From: Flavobacteriia bacterium
GTDB lineage: Bacteria; Bacteroidota; Bacteroidia; Flavobacteriales_D; Crocinitomicaceae
DNA: 64,000 nucleotides
Assembly: GCA_947446925.1 (NCBI GenBank)
Contig: CANFHU010000009.1
Coordinates: forward strand, 1 to 64,000
Reading direction: 5' to 3'
Made by a program: the position numbers and the translations under genes. This document shows, piece after piece, positions 1 to 6,966 of this stretch (the stretch's first letter is position 1; each line of letters begins with the position of its first letter). Below the pieces are notes generated by a model. It was not told the DNA's origin and made no database searches. It was given only the letters and a program-made list of their open reading frames with translations.

Positions 1-69
1 CATCGAATTTTAGTGATGAATAAAACAAAACAACATGCAGATGGGATTGTAGTGAATAGTCCGGAATAG
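1..69 (+). CDS. C-terminal end of an unidentified protein (partial)
   Basis: The reading frame is open from the first base of the window and ends at TAG (67-69), giving 22 residues that end in DGIVVNSPE. The gene starts outside the window. The fragment is too short to assign a family. It is kept as a gene because it abuts a short intergenic region before the next plus-strand gene, but a chance open frame is possible. Confidence 0.4.
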   Translation, partial: HRILVMNKTKQHADGIVVNSPE

Positions 70-106
70 ATCCTTTTTTATCAAATTTGAACAAATAATT
101 TCCACA

Positions 107-622
107 ATGATTAAAATAAAATTTCCATTAATTTTCCTAATAGGATTTGTACTTTCTTTTAAAGTTATTTCTCAAGAAAAACGAATCATTAGTAAATACG
201 TTTCAGAAGAAATCAAACATTTTATTGCGGTCAATTACCCTTCTTTACAAAAAGTAAAATTCTATCAAGAAAAACAAAACGATTCCATTTTTATTGAAGC
301 CGAATTTCATATTGGTAAAGATGAGATCTCTCTAAAATTCTATCAGAATCAATGGACAGAAAAAGAAACAGAATTAGATTTCGAGGAAATTACTGAACAA
401 GTAAAAGCAAACATAAATACCTTCTTGCGCACAGAATTTACAAAACACAAAATAAGGGAATGTTATTTAGTTGAATCACCTAAGAAAAAAAATCAATATG
501 AAATATATGTAAAGGGAACTTATAATAAAAAATCAAACTTATATGAAATTTACTTTGATGAGAAAGGTAATTTTATTCATTCTGAGGTAATTGAAACAGC
601 ACCTATACAATCCCTCTATTAA
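107..622 (+). CDS. Exported PepSY-like protein
   Basis: 171 residues with an N-terminal signal peptide (about residues 1-22, hydrophobic core followed by VISQ) and a charged, beta-rich body of two similar halves (about 25-95 and 100-165). Each half has the pattern of a helix, then alternating strands ending in a fdekGnf-type turn, which recalls the PepSY-like beta-lactamase-inhibitor-like family of Bacteroidota periplasmic proteins. No catalytic residues are evident. One base separates it from the next gene, so the two are probably co-transcribed. The family call rests on pattern only; it may be an uncharacterised periplasmic protein. Confidence 0.65.
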   Translation: MIKIKFPLIFLIGFVLSFKVISQEKRIISKYVSEEIKHFIAVNYPSLQKVKFYQEKQNDSIFIEAEFHIGKDEISLKFYQNQWTEKETELDFEEITEQVKANINTFLRTEFTKHKIRECYLVESPKKKNQYEIYVKGTYNKKSNLYEIYFDEKGNFIHSEVIETAPIQSLY

Positions 623-623
623 T

Positions 624-1355
624 ATGAAAAAGATTCTATTTATTGTTTTTTTCTACCAAACTTTCGTTTTTTCTCAAAACCTAACATTTTACGGCGTTCT
701 CCCAGTAATTAATCAAACTGGTAGAATCTCTCAAAAATTCAACTACAATCTATTTGCTTCTACGACAATAGATGCTTTTAAAAGTCTACAAAACAACACC
801 AATTATCCAGTAAAAGACTTACAATTGTACCTACAACCCAGCATCATCTATGTTGCTTCGCCATCTTTGAATTTTGCGGCAAGTTATACCTACCAACGTA
901 ACAATCCAATCACGCCAGATTTTACCAACGAACATAGACTTTGGCAACAAGTTATCTATTCATTACCGGTTGGAATGGGAAGATTAACCAATCGTTTTCG
1001 TTTGGAAGAACGTTTTATTCAGGCAAAAAACACCGCACCACATACTCTTGCAACGCGTGCTCGTTACCAATTAGGATTCAATATGCCCTTACAAGGAAAA
1101 ACATTGGATGAAAAAGAGTTTTACCTAAATACCTACAACGAGTTTTATTTCAGTTTGACAGGAACTAAAAATGCAACATATAGTGAAAATTGGTCTTACC
1201 TTGGAATTGGTTATAATATGGGTAAAATGGGACGACTTGAACTCGGATATGTATCCCAAATTTATGTTAGAAATACAGCGAAAAATTTACGTTTTCTGGA
1301 ATTAACTCAAATCATGTGGGTAACAAATTTTAACTTTACAAAAAAGAAAAAATAA
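624..1355 (+). CDS. DUF2490-type outer-membrane beta-barrel protein
   Basis: About 243 residues when started at ATG 624. An in-frame ATG at 591 lies inside the preceding gene and would put eleven polar residues before the signal peptide, so 624 is preferred. Residues 1-17 form a signal peptide ending VFSQ. The mature part alternates aromatic and polar residues (YTYQRNNPITPDF, HRLWQQVIYSLPVG, RFRLEERFI), as in DUF2490 barrels of Bacteroidota, and ends in strand-like segments. The likely location is the outer membrane; the function is unknown. It lies between the PepSY-like gene and a DUF421 membrane gene with no gaps. Confidence 0.7.
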   Translation: MKKILFIVFFYQTFVFSQNLTFYGVLPVINQTGRISQKFNYNLFASTTIDAFKSLQNNTNYPVKDLQLYLQPSIIYVASPSLNFAASYTYQRNNPITPDFTNEHRLWQQVIYSLPVGMGRLTNRFRLEERFIQAKNTAPHTLATRARYQLGFNMPLQGKTLDEKEFYLNTYNEFYFSLTGTKNATYSENWSYLGIGYNMGKMGRLELGYVSQIYVRNTAKNLRFLELTQIMWVTNFNFTKKKK

Positions 1356-1859
1356 ATGTTTTCCAATCCATACATACACATCATTATCAGTACAACCGGC
1401 ATATACCTTTTCATTGTTGTTGCACTTCGCATATTAGGAAAAACCGAATTAGCTCAGTTATCGATAACCGACTTAATTTTCGTCTTATTAATCAGTAATG
1501 CGGTTCAAAATGCGATGGTTGGTTCAGACACTTCCTTAGGTGGAGGAATATTAGCTGCAAGTGTATTATTTGTTATAAATTTCATTTTCAAAAAACTGAA
1601 ATACAAATTCCCAAATCTTCGAAAAGTGTTGGAAGGAGAACCTGTCATACTCATACATAATGGCAAAATCATTGAATCCAACTGTCAAAAAAATAACATT
1701 TCTAAAGAAGAACTATTACAAGCAATCCGTGAACACGGAAGTCATACGATAGAAGAAGTAGACAGTTTAATTTTAGAGTCTGACGGCAACATTAGTGTGG
1801 TATCTAATGAATACAAACACCACAGCATTAGAAGATTAAAAAAGAGAAAAAATGCATAA
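1356..1859 (+). CDS. DUF421 (YetF-like) membrane protein
   Basis: 167 residues. Three hydrophobic helices (about 6-25, 36-54 and 62-80) are followed by a soluble domain. The segment RILGKTELAQLSITDLIFVL in the first half and LRKVLEGEPVILIHNGKI in the second are hallmark features of DUF421/YetF proteins. The ATG follows the stop of the upstream gene without a gap, which indicates translational coupling. The role of the family is not established beyond membrane-associated; its linkage here to two envelope proteins suggests an envelope function, which is inference. Confidence 0.8.
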   Translation: MFSNPYIHIIISTTGIYLFIVVALRILGKTELAQLSITDLIFVLLISNAVQNAMVGSDTSLGGGILAASVLFVINFIFKKLKYKFPNLRKVLEGEPVILIHNGKIIESNCQKNNISKEELLQAIREHGSHTIEEVDSLILESDGNISVVSNEYKHHSIRRLKKRKNA

Positions 1860-1875
1860 TTTCTAGCAAAAATAG

Positions 1876-1883
1876 TATCTTTG
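1876..1883 (+). promoter_or_regulatory. TATCTTTG, Bacteroidota -7 element before the MNT-HEPN pair
   Basis: The octamer matches TAnnTTTG exactly and lies four bases before ATG 1888, so a transcript starting at the usual distance would be nearly leaderless. No TTTG is seen at the -33 position, which weakens the call. Confidence 0.4.
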
Positions 1884-1887
1884 ATGT

Positions 1888-2178
1888 ATGAATACAAAAG
1901 CAGAAATAGTTCACAAATTGAAAGAGATTAAATCATTTCTTGAAATGGAATATGCTGTTTCTTCTATCGGTATTTTCGGTTCTTTTTCAAATGAAACCCA
2001 AAATTCAAAAAGTGACATAGACATCTTAGTGGAGTTTAACTCTCCTATTGGGTGGAAATTTTTCACGCTTGAATTGTATCTACAAAAATTATTGAACAGA
2101 AAAGTAGATTTAATTACCAAAGATGCTTTAAAAAGACAATTAAAAGATCAAATTCTAAAAGATACTTTATTCATTTAA
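1888..2178 (+). CDS. mntA: MNT-domain nucleotidyltransferase, antitoxin of a HEPN-MNT module
   Basis: 96 residues, the usual size for MntA-like minimal nucleotidyltransferases. The metal- and nucleotide-binding motif GSX10DXD is complete: G31-S32, then D43 and D45 within KSDIDILVEF. In characterised HEPN-MNT systems the MNT protein neutralises its partner by attaching AMP to a tyrosine of the HEPN toxin. The partner gene starts one base after its stop codon, as expected for a two-gene module. A bound promoter-like octamer lies just upstream. The assignment is strong from motif and context; antitoxin activity itself is inferred. Confidence 0.85.
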   Translation: MNTKAEIVHKLKEIKSFLEMEYAVSSIGIFGSFSNETQNSKSDIDILVEFNSPIGWKFFTLELYLQKLLNRKVDLITKDALKRQLKDQILKDTLFI

Positions 2179-2179
2179 G

Positions 2180-2536
2180 TTGAAAAAAGAAAACCGAACA
2201 TATCGAATGTATATAGAAGATATTCAATTTTCAATGGAAAGAATTGCAGAATATACCGAAAATTACACGCTTTCACTTTTTAGAAATGACCAAAAAACAG
2301 TGGATGCAGTAATTCGAAATTTCGAGATAATTGGTGAAGCTGCAAAAAACATTTCTACAGAAATTAAACAAAAATACGCACATATTCCTTGGGATGAAAT
2401 GTATGCGCTTAGGAACAAAATTACGCATGAATATTTCGGTGTCGATTTTGAAATAATTTGGGAAATTGCAACAAATCATCTTCCTTTAAATAAAATAGAA
2501 ATAGACAAACTATTAGAGGATAAAACTATCATTTAA
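2180..2536 (+). CDS. hepT: HEPN-domain (HepT-like) toxin, DUF86 family
   Basis: 118 residues from a TTG start one base after mntA; an in-frame ATG at 2207 is an alternative that would drop nine residues. The RX4HXY motif of active HEPN ribonucleases is intact: R78, H83 and Y85 in ALRNKITHEYFGVD. In the family the Arg and His cut RNA and the Tyr is the site AMPylated by MntA. Downstream, the stop overlaps the deoC start by one base, so deoC may be expressed from the same message. The toxin role is inferred from the motif and the pairing. Confidence 0.85.
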   Translation: MKKENRTYRMYIEDIQFSMERIAEYTENYTLSLFRNDQKTVDAVIRNFEIIGEAAKNISTEIKQKYAHIPWDEMYALRNKITHEYFGVDFEIIWEIATNHLPLNKIEIDKLLEDKTII

Positions 2537-3201
2537 TGCATCTATTTAATATCATCGACTACACCCTACTCGATCCTGTGGCTTCCGAACAAGAAATTCT
2601 AGACCTATGTGCAAAAGCGATTAAACTTAAGGTGGCATCTGTTTGCATTACGCCTGATAAAGTGCAAATTGCGAAGCAGGCACTTGAAAATTCATCGGTA
2701 CTTGTATGTACGGTTATTTCATTTCCAACGGGAGATAACAGTTTATTAGAAAAAGTCAATGAAACGACCCAAGCCATTCTTCATGGCGCAGATGAAATCG
2801 ATGTTGTCATTCATTACAAAAAAATCACTGACGAATCTTATCTGTTGGAAGAACTTAAAACCTTATGCGATTTATGTCATGCACATAAAAACAAAGTAGG
2901 CAATCCAATCACGCTAAAAGTAATTGTCGAAAGTGGCTTACACACCTTAGCGGAAACTGCATTTTTCACCAACTTATGTATCCAAACAAACGTAGATTTC
3001 ATCAAAACTTCTACCGGAAAAGTGGCAATTGGAGCAGAATTAGAGAAGGTAAAGGTCATGCATCACGAAATTCAAAATGCAAGCTCTACCTTAAAAATCA
3101 AAGCTTCTGGAGGATTACGTGACATGCAGCAAATTGAAACTTTCTTACCCTATGTGCAAAGACTAGGAATTGGTCACCAAACTGTAGATTCTTTTGTTTA
3201 G
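2536..3201 (+). CDS. deoC: Deoxyribose-phosphate aldolase
   Basis: 221 residues, normal length. It cleaves 2-deoxyribose-5-phosphate to glyceraldehyde-3-phosphate and acetaldehyde in deoxynucleoside catabolism. The Schiff-base lysine is K157 in VDFIKTSTG, with the supporting D89 (ADEIDVV) and K189 (KIKASGG). The ATG overlaps the last base of the HEPN toxin gene. The C-terminus RLGIGHQTVDSFV departs from the RLGTS ending common in the family. The stop codon TAG is immediately followed by a long purine-rich repeat region with no other gene. Confidence 0.93.
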   Translation: MHLFNIIDYTLLDPVASEQEILDLCAKAIKLKVASVCITPDKVQIAKQALENSSVLVCTVISFPTGDNSLLEKVNETTQAILHGADEIDVVIHYKKITDESYLLEELKTLCDLCHAHKNKVGNPITLKVIVESGLHTLAETAFFTNLCIQTNVDFIKTSTGKVAIGAELEKVKVMHHEIQNASSTLKIKASGGLRDMQQIETFLPYVQRLGIGHQTVDSFV

Positions 3202-3202
3202 A

Positions 3203-3320
3203 TAAAAGACTTTGAGATAAAAGAAGAAAGACTTTGAGACAAAAGACTGAAAGACAAAAAAAGAAAGACTGAGAGACAAAAGAAGAAAGACTGAAAGAAG
3301 AAAGAATAAAGAATAAAGAA
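3203..3320 (+). repeat. Purine-rich GACAAAAGACTGAAAG repeat tract
   Basis: About ten irregular copies of a GA(C/T)AAAAGAC / GAAAGACTGA phrase start right after the deoC stop codon. The same phrase recurs at 6286-6372 and 37367-37430. It forms the left half of the 384-base region between deoC and the convergent lipoprotein gene; no gene is seen in that region. Confidence 0.75.
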
Positions 3321-3355
3321 TACTGCAGTATTAAATTACACTTTCCGTCAGTCTC

Positions 3356-3585
3356 TTGTCTTTGAGCGAAGCGATCTTTCATCTTTGAGCGAAGCGGTCT
3401 CTTGTCTTTGAGCGTAGCGGTCTTTCATCTTTTAGCGAAGCGATCTTTAAGCGAAGCGGTCTCTTGTCTTTGAGCGAAGCGGTCTTTCATCTTTAAGCGA
3501 AGTGATCTTTTATCTTTAAGCGAAGCGATCTTTCATCTTTGAGCGAAGCGGTCTCTTGTCTTTAAGCGTAGCGGTCTTTTGTCTC
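3356..3585 (+). repeat. Ten-unit array of 23-bp GAGCGAAGCGGTC repeats
   Basis: The heptamer GCGAAGC or a close variant begins at 3366, 3389, 3412, 3435, 3451, 3474, 3497, 3520, 3543 and 3566. Eight of the nine steps are exactly 23 bp and one is 16. Seven copies read GCGAAGC, two GCGTAGC and one GCGAAGT. The filler is mostly CTCTTGTCTTT or TTTCATCTTT. GCGNAGC sequences are known to fold into very stable DNA mini-hairpins with a GNA triloop. The array ends against the stop of the convergent lipoprotein gene. It is not a CRISPR array, since no unique spacers are present. Confidence 0.85.
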
Positions 3586-4008
3586 TCAATTAAATACCCT
3601 TAACAAATTACTTCCATTCCATGTCGTTTGGTATTGACGAAGTCCAAAGGTAGAACCAGAAACGATCGACCCATCGTACAACGAAAATTTTGCACCTGTA
3701 CAACTATCGTTTAATTGCAGCATATTTTGCACATCCATGGTTAAAGGAAATGCGCATTTTGTATCGCTTGCAGGGGATTGACGGTCAAAAGCAACAAATT
3801 CATCCATCGACTTTCGGTAAATGACAATTCCTTGTGCACCACAATTATCGTAATAACATGCCCCACCAATTCCTTGGAGCGCACTATAACTTGGTAATTC
3901 TAAATGAATCGTAACATCAAAAGGAATACTAGGAACCGGATTTAAATTGGTGTTTTTAGTACAGGATAGCACTAAAAAACCAACCAAAAAGAAAAAAATT
4001 CGTATCAT
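3586..4008 (-). CDS. Rieske-like lipoprotein with degenerate cluster ligands
   Basis: 140 residues with a lipoprotein signal (FFLVGFLVLSCTK, lipidated Cys at 16). The body follows the layout of small Bacteroidota Rieske-type lipoproteins: GIVIYRKSMDEFVAFDRQSP, a downstream Cys, then SLYDGSIVSGSTFG and a terminal LRQYQTTWNGSNLLRV strand. The usual CPH and CxxH cluster ligands are not preserved; the first site reads RQSPA and only scattered cysteines remain. It probably keeps the fold but not a normal [2Fe-2S] centre. The stop codon abuts the 23-bp repeat array. Confidence 0.6.
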   Translation of the reverse strand: MIRIFFFLVGFLVLSCTKNTNLNPVPSIPFDVTIHLELPSYSALQGIGGACYYDNCGAQGIVIYRKSMDEFVAFDRQSPASDTKCAFPLTMDVQNMLQLNDSCTGAKFSLYDGSIVSGSTFGLRQYQTTWNGSNLLRVFN

Positions 4009-4037
4009 TAATCATTGAAGGATAAATACATATTCTG

Positions 4038-4337
4038 TTGCGCAAATTTACACATAAATATGGTTTGTTAACTGCCTGGATGCTTCTCCTATCTATCAGT
4101 ATGTCCTTACATTCCTGCGCGACATCCAAAGAAAATAAAGAACCTAACGCAGAAGAAATTGCGCAAGAATTACGTAAACAAAAGAAAAAAGATCTAAAAG
4201 CAGCAAGAAAAGCGAACAATAAAGCGAAAAAAGAATTTTGGGATAAACAAACGCCTGAAATGAAACGACGAATTCGAGAATCTAATCGAAGACAACGAGA
4301 ACAGTTAAAAATGCGTAAAAAAGCAAGAAGATTATAA
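4038..4337 (+). CDS. Small, highly basic putative lipoprotein
   Basis: 99 residues from TTG 4038, which gives a complete lipoprotein signal (KFTHKYGLLTAWMLLLSISMSLHSC); ATG 4080 is an alternative with a shorter signal. After the Cys the protein is almost entirely charged helix: EEIAQELRKQKKKDLKAARK and repeated Arg/Lys to the end. No family is recognised. It runs divergent from the Rieske-like gene with only 29 bases between them and ends one base before the convergent mtfA-like gene. The role is unknown. Confidence 0.6.
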   Translation: MRKFTHKYGLLTAWMLLLSISMSLHSCATSKENKEPNAEEIAQELRKQKKKDLKAARKANNKAKKEFWDKQTPEMKRRIRESNRRQREQLKMRKKARRL

Positions 4338-4338
4338 A

Positions 4339-5601
4339 TTACAACCTACCAACATACTTAACGCTAATTTTATTGGATTTCAACAGTTCGAACCATTGTT
4401 TTTTTTCTTCTTCAGTCATTCGTGCATGAATTAATTCACTTTTTATTTGTGATTGAATACGATATTTCAGGACGAATTGCTTTATCCTTCCTTCTGTAAC
4501 CAATACTAACACAATTCGTGAAAAAGAATAAAATTTGGGTGTTTTTGCATACCAACGTTTTACAAGGACACCTTCAGAATAAAAAGTTACTCTTCGGTAA
4601 TTTATCCATTTTATCAATAAATAAACAGATAAAACGACACTTGGGAACACAATATCAGGATACGATTGATATCCAATAATCAGAATCCCTGCTAAAACAA
4701 AATAATTTAGTGTAAATCCTTTGCTAAATAACACATCCCCATACGTATTATTTTCCAATTCTACTTCCTCTGTTATTTCCCTACTAGTTTCAAATGATTC
4801 ATTTAATTTAAGTGGATTTTGATTTAGAAGCACCACAAAATGGGCGTATAATTCTGTCATTTCTTCCTTAAACTTCCCTGGTCTTTCAAAAAAATTCTCC
4901 ACACAAACGGCAAAAAATTCATGTGCATTTGTTTTTCCATACGCTCTAATAAAATCATCATTTTGTGCATTACTTCTTTCTTCTTTTAATGTACTTCCAA
5001 TTTTAGCAAAATAACTATTGAAAAAATCATCGGAATCCTGTTCTAAAAACTGTTCTACACGTAAAGCATGCGCCATTTCATGTAATCCTAAATTAACACC
5101 GTCATTTTCAATTTTGTTTCCTAAATGAAAATCATGTAATGAGAGGGAGATACTGCCATGAATATTTACTTCTCCTTTATGTCTATTTTTTGTTTTTGAA
5201 TTATAAAAATGGTTTGGATACACATAAATAGTATGAAATCTACTCAAAATAAACGCTTCCAAACCAAAAGTAAGTTGTATTGCAGATGCGGCGATTAAAA
5301 TTTTATCTATTTGACTAACCTCTGTTATTTCTACTGGTATAAATTCTTTTGTTCGAACAAATTTCTTTACACGTGCATAAAACTGATTTTGATATTCTTC
5401 ACTTAGTCTTTTAAAATAAGGCACGCGCGAAAAAAGTACCATGCGATATTCTGCTTCATTTTTCCTAAAATGATAATTCGTTTTACAAATCAAATAAATT
5501 CTTCTGGGGGTTAGCATCGAATTTCCTACCATTAGACTAATGATAATCCAAATCCCCCAAACTGGAAAGGAGAAAAAAAGAATAATACCTAGTATGAACA
5601 T
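4339..5601 (-). CDS. MtfA-like zinc peptidase (M90) with membrane segments
   Basis: 420 residues. The central part (about 60-285) matches the MtfA/M90 family: zinc motif HEMAH at 174-178 with downstream third-ligand region AHEFFAVCVENFF (227-239). E. coli MtfA, a soluble aminopeptidase tied to glucose-transport regulation, has about 265 residues. This protein adds an N-terminal transmembrane helix (about 3-25), then two helices near 300-340 and a C-terminal cytoplasmic-looking domain of about 80 residues. The peptidase domain is therefore membrane-tethered. The catalytic call is firm; the substrate is unknown. Confidence 0.85.
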   Translation of the reverse strand: MFILGIILFFSFPVWGIWIIISLMVGNSMLTPRRIYLICKTNYHFRKNEAEYRMVLFSRVPYFKRLSEEYQNQFYARVKKFVRTKEFIPVEITEVSQIDKILIAASAIQLTFGLEAFILSRFHTIYVYPNHFYNSKTKNRHKGEVNIHGSISLSLHDFHLGNKIENDGVNLGLHEMAHALRVEQFLEQDSDDFFNSYFAKIGSTLKEERSNAQNDDFIRAYGKTNAHEFFAVCVENFFERPGKFKEEMTELYAHFVVLLNQNPLKLNESFETSREITEEVELENNTYGDVLFSKGFTLNYFVLAGILIIGYQSYPDIVFPSVVLSVYLLIKWINYRRVTFYSEGVLVKRWYAKTPKFYSFSRIVLVLVTEGRIKQFVLKYRIQSQIKSELIHARMTEEEKKQWFELLKSNKISVKYVGRL

Positions 5602-5613
5602 GGGCTGTAAATT

Positions 5614-5635
5614 AAAAAAGGGACTAAAAGTCCCT
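5614..5635 (-). terminator. Rho-independent terminator after the slyD-like gene
   Basis: On the minus strand the hairpin AGGGACT-TTT-AGTCCCT is followed by a run of six T. It lies between the slyD-like gene and mtfA, so it should end the slyD-like transcript and isolate mtfA. Confidence 0.8.
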
Positions 5636-5732
5636 AAAAAAAGTTTTATTTATTGATCGAATTGTAATCTTGATTTTTAAAGTAAAATAGGCATAAAAAT
5701 CACCCGCAAATTAAAATTACAGTTCTACCAAA

Positions 5733-6239
5733 TTAATGGTGGTGTCCGTGTTCTCCATGAACGTGACCATGCGAAATCTCTTCTTCAGATGCTTCACGCA
5801 CGCCAATAATTTCTCCTTCAAAATGTAAATCAATACCTGCTAATGGATGATTAAAATCCATCTTCACAAATTCCTCATTGATATCCAATACAGTACCTAA
5901 TAATTGGTGACCTTCATTGTCTGACATTGGAACTTTTGCACCAACATAAATTTCTTCTGTGTTCACTTTTCCATCTTCCATAAAGAAAACATCTAAAGGA
6001 ATCATCGCAACTTGCTCGTCAGAAGGTGTACCATACGCATTTTCACTTTCGATTGCAAAAGCAAACGTATCTCCAATTGTTTTTCCTGAAATATTTACTT
6101 CAAAATCTGGAATAATTGCTTCAACTCCAAATAAAAAAACCATTGGTTGTTCAGCCGTTGTTTCTTCAATTTTCTCTCCTGTTTTGTGGTTTGTCAACTT
6201 GTAATTCAAGGAAACAACTTTGTTTGCTTCAATTTTCAT
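5733..6239 (-). CDS. slyD: SlyD-like FKBP-type peptidyl-prolyl isomerase
   Basis: 168 residues. The FKBP fold is split by an insert-in-flap domain (about 70-125), the SlyD arrangement. Recognisable elements are VSLNYKLTNHKTGEKI at the start, ENAYG, and the closing DFNHPLAGIDLHFEGEI. The C-terminal tail HGHVHGEHGHHH is a metal-binding histidine cluster typical of SlyD, which binds nickel and other metals and acts as a prolyl isomerase and chaperone in the cytoplasm. It is probably a single-gene transcript ended by the hairpin at 5614-5635. The symbol is given by family; orthology to E. coli SlyD is not proven. Confidence 0.88.
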   Translation of the reverse strand: MKIEANKVVSLNYKLTNHKTGEKIEETTAEQPMVFLFGVEAIIPDFEVNISGKTIGDTFAFAIESENAYGTPSDEQVAMIPLDVFFMEDGKVNTEEIYVGAKVPMSDNEGHQLLGTVLDINEEFVKMDFNHPLAGIDLHFEGEIIGVREASEEEISHGHVHGEHGHHH

Positions 6240-6285
6240 AAATCGTTTTTTAAAAATTTCATTAAAATTACGAAAGATATTTAGT

Positions 6286-6372
6286 TAGACAAAAGACTTT
6301 TAGACAAAAGATCAAAGACTATTAGATGAAAGACATAAGACTTTTAGACATAAGACTATTAGACGAAAGATA
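6286..6372 (+). repeat. GACAAAAGAC/GACTTTTA repeat tract
   Basis: A run of AGACAAAAGACTTTTAGAC-type phrases fills the gap between the slyD-like gene start and the stop of the flavin reductase gene. It is the same family as the tract after deoC (3203-3320). It begins about 45 bases upstream of the slyD-like ATG and may separate that gene from its promoter. Confidence 0.65.
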
Positions 6373-6900
6373 TTAGATGCTTTCAATCAGATTTACTTTC
6401 TCCATAAACTTTGCGCGTAATTCTTCATCCAAAATACCATCTGTTTCGGAGAAATTCTGATGGTACTGTGGCAAGGTAAATACAGAAGATATAACTGCTC
6501 CATGTCTCGGAAAACGATCTATAGCATGTTCCAACACACCTACTCCACCTCTAGGACCCGGAGCGGTTGATAATAAAAACAATTTTTTACCTTCAAACAT
6601 TTTTAAATTGACACGCGAAACCCAATCAAATAAATTCTTAAAAACCACGGCATAACTTCCATTGTGTTCTGCGAAAGAGATTATAATCAAATCGGATTCT
6701 TCCAATTTTTGGTGAAATAACACTGCATTTTCTGGCAAACCTTCTTCCGTTTCCATATCCACCGAATAGATTGGCAGAGGATAATCATTTAAATCCAATA
6801 CCTCCAACGCACTACTATTAAACTGATTTGCAGCAAAACGTGCAAACTCTTTATTGATCGATTTCTTACTATTCGATGCTCCAAATGCTACTATCTTCAT
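6373..6900 (-). CDS. NAD(P)H-dependent FMN reductase
   Basis: 175 residues with the flavodoxin-like fold of the NADPH-dependent FMN reductase family. The phosphate-binding loop is GASNSKKSINK (7-17), the second flavin-contact region is SFAEHNGSYAVVFKNLFDW (about 74-92), and the third is STAPGPRGGVGVLEH (about 111-125). It is a soluble enzyme expected to reduce flavin or quinone using NAD(P)H. The stop codon borders the repeat tract at 6286-6372. The substrate is not known. Confidence 0.88.
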   Translation of the reverse strand: MKIVAFGASNSKKSINKEFARFAANQFNSSALEVLDLNDYPLPIYSVDMETEEGLPENAVLFHQKLEESDLIIISFAEHNGSYAVVFKNLFDWVSRVNLKMFEGKKLFLLSTAPGPRGGVGVLEHAIDRFPRHGAVISSVFTLPQYHQNFSETDGILDEELRAKFMEKVNLIESI

Positions 6901-6930
6901 ACTATTATTTTTATTTCGTTTTCATCTCTC

Positions 6931-6966
6931 TTAAGTCGTCACTTCGTCACTCATCACTCGTCACTC
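6931..6966 (-). repeat. GAGTGACGAAGTGACG-type repeat at the mutS2 3-prime end
   Basis: On the minus strand this reads as repeated GAGTGACGAGTGATGAGTGACGAAGTGACG. The same words occur at 10796-10863 (ruvC end) and 29438-29466 (trmH end). Here the repeat runs into the mutS2 stop codon. Confidence 0.6.

Noticed and set aside
3098-3382. Minus-strand open frame of about 94 codons through deoC and the repeat tract
   Set aside because: It is made of the reversed repeat (Ser/Leu/Phe runs) and antisense deoC; no support as a gene.
3356-3585. CRISPR array
   Set aside because: The units repeat with 23-bp spacing but the bases between the cores are themselves variants of two filler words, not unique spacers, and no cas genes are in the window.
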